Positions 6,489 to 10,489 of a stretch of DNA of 10,489 nt are shown here, piece by piece. Location of the stretch: contig JANRKT010000378.1 of assembly GCA_033763355.1 (NCBI GenBank), positions 1 to 10,489 of the forward strand, written 5' to 3'. Under the pieces are notes generated by a model. It saw nothing but the letters and a program-made list of their open reading frames with translations. It was not told the DNA's origin and did not search any database. The DNA comes from JANRKT01 sp033763355. Lineage in GTDB: Bacteria; Bacteroidota; Bacteroidia; Chitinophagales; Chitinophagaceae. How positions within the stretch are numbered: position 1 is the stretch's first letter; each line of letters begins with the position of its first letter. The position numbers and the translations under genes are program-made.

Positions 6489-8747
6489 ATGCGTATCGTT
6501 TCTCTTCTGCTGCTGATTGTTTTTATGGCAAACAATGGTTTAGGTCAACAACCAGTAAAAAAAGAAATAAAGAAGCCTGTTCCGGATCAGGTACCATCAA
6601 AAAATCAAATGCAGGGGCAGTTGGCGGAAGCCATCACTGAATTAAATACCCAGATAGCTGACCTGGAAAAACAATTGGCTGAAGCGATAGCGAAAAAAGA
6701 AGATGAACAAACGATAAAAGATCTGCGGGATCAAATAGCAATGCTGAAAAAACAAGTGGAGATGATGCGGGGTGTGGGTAAAACTGTTTCAGGCATTTCT
6801 GAAAAAACATTTCAGCAGGCAGGAGAAAAAGAACCTCTTGTTCCCAAAAAAGATGTTGCCAGGATAAATATGCTGCCGGATAAAATTCTCACAAAGGAAG
6901 AACTGACCTTGTTTATAAAACAAGTACATAGGCAGGTAGAAATAATGATACCTGCTGAAGAAAAGACGGAGGCGTTAACTATCTATAACGAAACAAAAAA
7001 CAAACACAACTCTGCGGTAATAACGGGCAACACGGCCAGTAGTTTATGGATGATCGGTCATTCCGAAAAAGCAATATACATTATGGGCAGGGCCTGCCTT
7101 GATGATATGGATAATATTGACAATCTAAATAATTATGCTGCCTTTCTTACCATGACAGGAGCCGAACAGGCAGCGCTTCCCATCCTCCAATACCTGAATG
7201 ACCTGTTTCCAAAGAACAGTACTATTCTTAACAATATCGGCCAGGCCTGGTTTGGTTTGGGAGAAGTGAACAAGGCGAAAGAAAATCTTGAAGGGGCCAC
7301 CCTTTTAGATCCTAATCATTCCATGGCGAATACTGCGTTGGCGGATATTTCATTATCGGAAGGAAATTCTCAGAGAACCATATCATTTTTAAAGGCTGCA
7401 TTAAAAGAAACTTATGATCCTGATAAAGAAGCGCAACTTAGCAGCCTTGGCTATACGATCACGTTTGCCGATCTGCCTCCGCTTAATTATCCAATGAAAA
7501 ATGACCCCTTTGGCCTGATACCATTTATTGAATCCTTGCCAGAAGATATTCAAACGAATGTGAATGATATGACGCCTGCGCTTAAACTTAAAAGTTATGG
7601 AAAAGGAGTCCTTAATCTTAAAAACCTGCTGGAGAACGTAAGAAAAGAGCTACAGAAAAAACAAGAGCAAAGCGCAAAAAAAATGGCTGAAAATGCGCAA
7701 TACAGAACTGAAATATTTGAAGCACTTTCACCGGGCTATACACTAGGGGCGGCAGCGACCCGGATACGGGTAAAAAAAGTACAGCCTGTTCAGGTTACCG
7801 GTTCTATTGATGACGATCCTGTTGAAAAAATCATAGCAAGTTGCCAGAAATATTGGTTTGATTCAGTAGTAACTCCCATTAAAAAGCTGCTCCATACGAA
7901 GATCGATGCTGCAACGGGCGACTGCGCTTCTTTTGATGCAGCTACAAATGCTTTCCTGCAAAAAAGAAATGAAATATATAGCCGGGGGGTAAGGCACATC
8001 AAGAAGGCATTCATCAGAAATTCTCGCAAACTCACTGAATGGATCAAAATTATGTTATATGGCAGTGGATTAGATCAACCGCCTCGCGGTATAGGTGATC
8101 TTACATACCTTTTGATTGGCGAAATGGAAAGAACAAAAGGTAAATCTATAATCCAAAATGATGCATACAGAGATATTCTGCGTTTTGTCGAGAATGCATC
8201 CGAGACTTTCCAAAATGAGTATGTAAGTCAGTGCGATAAACAAAAACAAATCCTTGATCCAAAAGCTGATGATCTTGTTCCATTAGGAAAGACAAAAGTA
8301 GAATGTGAATTTAAAAAAAAGGTAGAACCATCAGGGTATTACAAGTTTGAACTTGTGTGCAATACTATCGTAGAAAAAACGGATCCAAAGCTTAAAAAAA
8401 GAAAATCCAAAAATCGGCAAGGAGCTGCAAAAAGTGCTACCCCCAGAGGCCAAATAAGTAGCAGGTTGCCTTTATTAAGTGGCCCATCCGCTTATTTGAA
8501 CGATTATGAAATGGAATTTATAAAAGAAAAGCCTGCGCCTTTGAATGCAGAAGATAAAGATCCTTCACAATTTTCTTTGGAATATGACAGGTGGGGAAAT
8601 TTGATTGGTTTCAATCTTCAACTCAATAAAGAAGGTACCGCCCTTGCTGATCCGGATTCTGTTGAATCAGGTATTGAAAGCCGCTGGAGCTGGAATGCTG
8701 CCGGTTCAGCAACCAAAGGTTTTTTAAATAAACTTGTTATAAAATAA
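6489..8747 (+). CDS. Large secreted TPR/coiled-coil protein, function unknown
   Basis: A 752-aa protein with a signal peptide (about 1-19, ending before Gln20-Gln21). A strong heptad coiled coil follows at about 41-95, rich in Gln, Glu, Leu and Lys. Residues 180-310 hold about three TPR units (for example NLNNYAAFLTMTGAEQAALP, then STILNNIGQAWFGLGEVNKA and SMANTALADISLSEGNSQRT). A second short coiled stretch lies near 378-405. The remainder (about 410-752) matches nothing I recognise. It includes a very basic segment (634-654) and a C-terminal part that looks beta-rich, with YDRWGNLIGFNLQLNKEG (699-716) and SRWSWNAAGSATKG (731-744). TPRs mediate protein-protein contacts, so a scaffold role in the periplasm is the best inference. 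The gene is 17 bases after the OmpA gene and 3 bases before the next, so it is surely co-transcribed. The coding strand has two A8 runs. Confidence 0.9.
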   Translation: MRIVSLLLLIVFMANNGLGQQPVKKEIKKPVPDQVPSKNQMQGQLAEAITELNTQIADLEKQLAEAIAKKEDEQTIKDLRDQIAMLKKQVEMMRGVGKTVSGISEKTFQQAGEKEPLVPKKDVARINMLPDKILTKEELTLFIKQVHRQVEIMIPAEEKTEALTIYNETKNKHNSAVITGNTASSLWMIGHSEKAIYIMGRACLDDMDNIDNLNNYAAFLTMTGAEQAALPILQYLNDLFPKNSTILNNIGQAWFGLGEVNKAKENLEGATLLDPNHSMANTALADISLSEGNSQRTISFLKAALKETYDPDKEAQLSSLGYTITFADLPPLNYPMKNDPFGLIPFIESLPEDIQTNVNDMTPALKLKSYGKGVLNLKNLLENVRKELQKKQEQSAKKMAENAQYRTEIFEALSPGYTLGAAATRIRVKKVQPVQVTGSIDDDPVEKIIASCQKYWFDSVVTPIKKLLHTKIDAATGDCASFDAATNAFLQKRNEIYSRGVRHIKKAFIRNSRKLTEWIKIMLYGSGLDQPPRGIGDLTYLLIGEMERTKGKSIIQNDAYRDILRFVENASETFQNEYVSQCDKQKQILDPKADDLVPLGKTKVECEFKKKVEPSGYYKFELVCNTIVEKTDPKLKKRKSKNRQGAAKSATPRGQISSRLPLLSGPSAYLNDYEMEFIKEKPAPLNAEDKDPSQFSLEYDRWGNLIGFNLQLNKEGTALADPDSVESGIESRWSWNAAGSATKGFLNKLVIK

Positions 8748-8750
8748 TTT

Positions 8751-9950
8751 ATGAAAAAGCAAATCATTCTACCCCTTTTACTCATCCTCAATTTTACATC
8801 CTGGAGCCAGAAAAGCATCACAACGGTTGAGCGTTGTACGGATGCCATGGCTATGCAGGCTAAGGGTAAATGGATTAAAACCACTCATGAAAGTGCGTCA
8901 AGTTCGAAAGAGATTAATAACATTCTTGATGAATTTCATAACATGGTAATGAAGATTTATCCTCAGCCAACCGGTGTTGATGCGGCATGGCACAGCGTCG
9001 AAGGAATAAGTTATTTTGGCGCAAAGCAAAAGACGTCTGCCTACACAGATGGCAGGCCCAAATATGAAGATACAGAGCTCCCTCATTTTAGGATGTATTA
9101 TTACCGCTGCGGCTTCTTCCGGTATAGTTGTGAATATAATAAAACCCACACGATGTTGCCGGGCTATCCGGGAGAAACAGGCACCTGGTTAACAATTTCA
9201 GCCAATAACAGGCAGCCAGCTATCAGTGAAGTGATAGATGGATCATGGACAATAAACGGAATGGGTGTTAGATTGTTGAACCCGGGAGCAAGAACATACT
9301 CGGGACTTGGATTAAGGGATGCCGAAAAAGGCAGAAACTATCGCATTGTACTCATTCATCGCAAAGACATTTTACCTTATATACCGGTTACCCGGAAACA
9401 ATATCTTGAACGATGCATCATTTATCACACTAAACTTTGGGATGAGACTGTTAAAAGGACTGAGAATTTACCTGTTCGTTCCCTGGAAGAACAGGAGAAA
9501 GAAAAAAATGCAAAGCTTGCAAAATTTGAAAAAGACTTTGGAAAAGACCCTAAGCGATTGAAGTCAGCGGTGGATTATTACCTGTCAGGTTATAACACAG
9601 ACCAGCAAATGAGAGATGAACAGGTTCAGAAGGCAAAAAAAAATAAAGAACAAGAGTTAAAAAAATTTACAGACGAAGTAGAGAAAACAACCCGGCAAGG
9701 TTTGCTCGATTCACCGGCAATGATCCGGGAGATGTATAATTCGGATCTTATTTTCGACACAGACCCTCTGCAAGCGAATATGGTGGTGATTGAGAACCGG
9801 GATTATATACGTAAAGACCTGCCGAAACATGTACCGCAATTTTTTGTGGTAGACTGGGAATGGAGTGACTGGGCACCCCAGGAAAAAATTGATGAGATCA
9901 TGGAAAAGGATTTTCCTTATGAAAAACTGCAGGCAATGATTGATAAATAA
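8751..9950 (+). CDS. Secreted protein of unknown function with helical C-terminal half
   Basis: A 399-aa protein not assignable to a named family. A signal peptide covers residues 1-19 (TSWS before Gln20). The N-terminal half (about 25-215) looks globular, with Cys29, Cys120 and Cys127 possibly forming disulfides in the periplasm, and aromatic-rich stretches such as MYYYRCGFFRYSCEYN (115-130). It ends in PYIPVTRKQYLERC (209-222), a phrase I associate with uncharacterised secreted Bacteroidota proteins. Residues 245-315 are highly charged, Lys/Glu-rich and probably a long helix or coiled coil. The last part (about 330-399) is again mixed, with FFVVDWEWSDW (364-374). No catalytic motif is evident. 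It starts three bases after the TPR gene stop and ends eight bases before the next start, so translation may be coupled. A run of nine A occurs at 9635-9643 inside Lys codons. Confidence 0.88.
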   Translation: MKKQIILPLLLILNFTSWSQKSITTVERCTDAMAMQAKGKWIKTTHESASSSKEINNILDEFHNMVMKIYPQPTGVDAAWHSVEGISYFGAKQKTSAYTDGRPKYEDTELPHFRMYYYRCGFFRYSCEYNKTHTMLPGYPGETGTWLTISANNRQPAISEVIDGSWTINGMGVRLLNPGARTYSGLGLRDAEKGRNYRIVLIHRKDILPYIPVTRKQYLERCIIYHTKLWDETVKRTENLPVRSLEEQEKEKNAKLAKFEKDFGKDPKRLKSAVDYYLSGYNTDQQMRDEQVQKAKKNKEQELKKFTDEVEKTTRQGLLDSPAMIREMYNSDLIFDTDPLQANMVVIENRDYIRKDLPKHVPQFFVVDWEWSDWAPQEKIDEIMEKDFPYEKLQAMIDK

Positions 9951-9958
9951 AAACTTCA

Positions 9959-10489
9959 ATGAAAAGTTTAAAACTCGTTCCGGTCTTGATCATTGCGTTG
10001 TTTTTTCTGTCAAACAGCAAAAAGCAAAATGAAAAAAAGATTAAAGAAAGTGCAGATAACTGGAATGGCACCGTTACCTGGACTAAAACATCCGCAAGCA
10101 AAGGAAAAAGAGAATGGGAGGAGCATGGAAAGAAAAACGTTAGCCGGTGGGACAAATCATTTGAGTTTAAGATCACTGTAAATTTTATTAATGGAAAAGG
10201 TAACGTGGTTCGCCTCGACAAAACCATCAATTGGGGAAAGGACAGTTTGATCTTTGTGCATCCTGAAGATAAATACATGATTACGGAAACAACCACTGTG
10301 ATTGATTGCAGCGGCCAGGATATATCAGAACTATCAGTTGAATTTTCTGAAGACAAAAAACATTATTGGATCAGTTTCTTCACTCCCACCTGCCCGGAAA
10401 GGATCACCCACGAGGTAAGAAACAATATTCACGGCAACACAAGCGATCAATCAGTCGGCGACCACCAGGGCATTCAAATAACTCTTCCT
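9959..10489 (+). CDS. Secreted protein of unknown function, 3' end cut by window edge
   Basis: The frame opens at the ATG at 9959-9961 and stays open for 177 codons to the last base, so the true gene is longer. The N-terminus (MKSLKLVPVLIIALFFLSNS) is a signal peptide, with a positive start, a hydrophobic core at about 6-17 and a small-residue cleavage region. The mature part begins Lys/Glu-rich and then turns beta-like: WNGTVTWTKTSASKG, followed by alternating hydrophobic strands (FEFKITVNFINGKGNVVRL) and two cysteines in DCSG and PTCPE. I do not recognise a family. The start is supported by an 8-base gap after the previous stop and the same short AT-rich leader as its neighbours. It belongs to the same operon and is the fourth consecutive exported product. 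What follows lies outside the window. Confidence 0.85.
   Translation, partial: MKSLKLVPVLIIALFFLSNSKKQNEKKIKESADNWNGTVTWTKTSASKGKREWEEHGKKNVSRWDKSFEFKITVNFINGKGNVVRLDKTINWGKDSLIFVHPEDKYMITETTTVIDCSGQDISELSVEFSEDKKHYWISFFTPTCPERITHEVRNNIHGNTSDQSVGDHQGIQITLP

Noticed and set aside
9993..10181. 62-codon plus-strand frame beginning inside the truncated gene
   Set aside because: Out-of-frame shadow of the 9959 gene, which is open to the window edge and has a proper signal peptide.
9898..10356. 152-codon minus-strand open frame at the 3' end
   Set aside because: It lies opposite the end of the 399-aa gene and the truncated secreted-protein gene, both with signal peptides and operon spacing; its translation is Ser/Phe/Leu-rich with no motif.

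Overview
The window reads as ordinary chromosomal DNA of a Bacteroidota bacterium, most likely of the Chitinophagaceae/Sphingobacteriia type; the taxon is inferred. The signs are AT-rich start regions without Shine-Dalgarno sequences, secreted proteins whose signal peptides end just before Gln, a sensor kinase with a periplasmic TPR domain paired with a NarL-type regulator, and an OmpA-family protein with a Lys-rich N-terminal stretch and a central beta-sandwich-like domain. No tRNA, rRNA, CRISPR, transposase, integrase or phage gene was seen.

Layout. Positions 1-417 hold no convincing gene, only a pair of overlapping AT-rich inverted repeats. A VOC/PhnB-like protein (418-861, +) converges, with a 5-base gap, on a uracil-DNA-glycosylase-superfamily protein (867-1439, -). 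A 312-base divergent intergenic region follows, then a small four-helix membrane protein (1752-2264, +). This converges on a two-gene two-component system on the minus strand: a TPR/HisKA_3 sensor kinase (2921-4912) and a LuxR/NarL response regulator (2294-2917), three bases apart.

Between the kinase gene and the next plus-strand gene lies a 305-base divergent control region. It contains a 9-bp perfect inverted repeat and a 14-bp near-perfect direct repeat. It leads into a tight plus-strand operon of at least four genes (5218 to the window end): an OmpA-family protein, a large TPR/coiled-coil protein, a 399-aa secreted protein of unknown function, and a further secreted protein cut off by the window edge. 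Spacings are 17, 3 and 8 bases. All four products begin with a signal peptide, so the operon appears to build an envelope or periplasmic assembly. OmpA would contact peptidoglycan, the TPR protein would be the scaffold, and the last two would be partners. Its function cannot be read from the sequence.

This operon, with its control region and divergent two-component system, is the best candidate for an undescribed system here. A regulatory link between the two is inferred only from gene order. The rest of the window is conventional.
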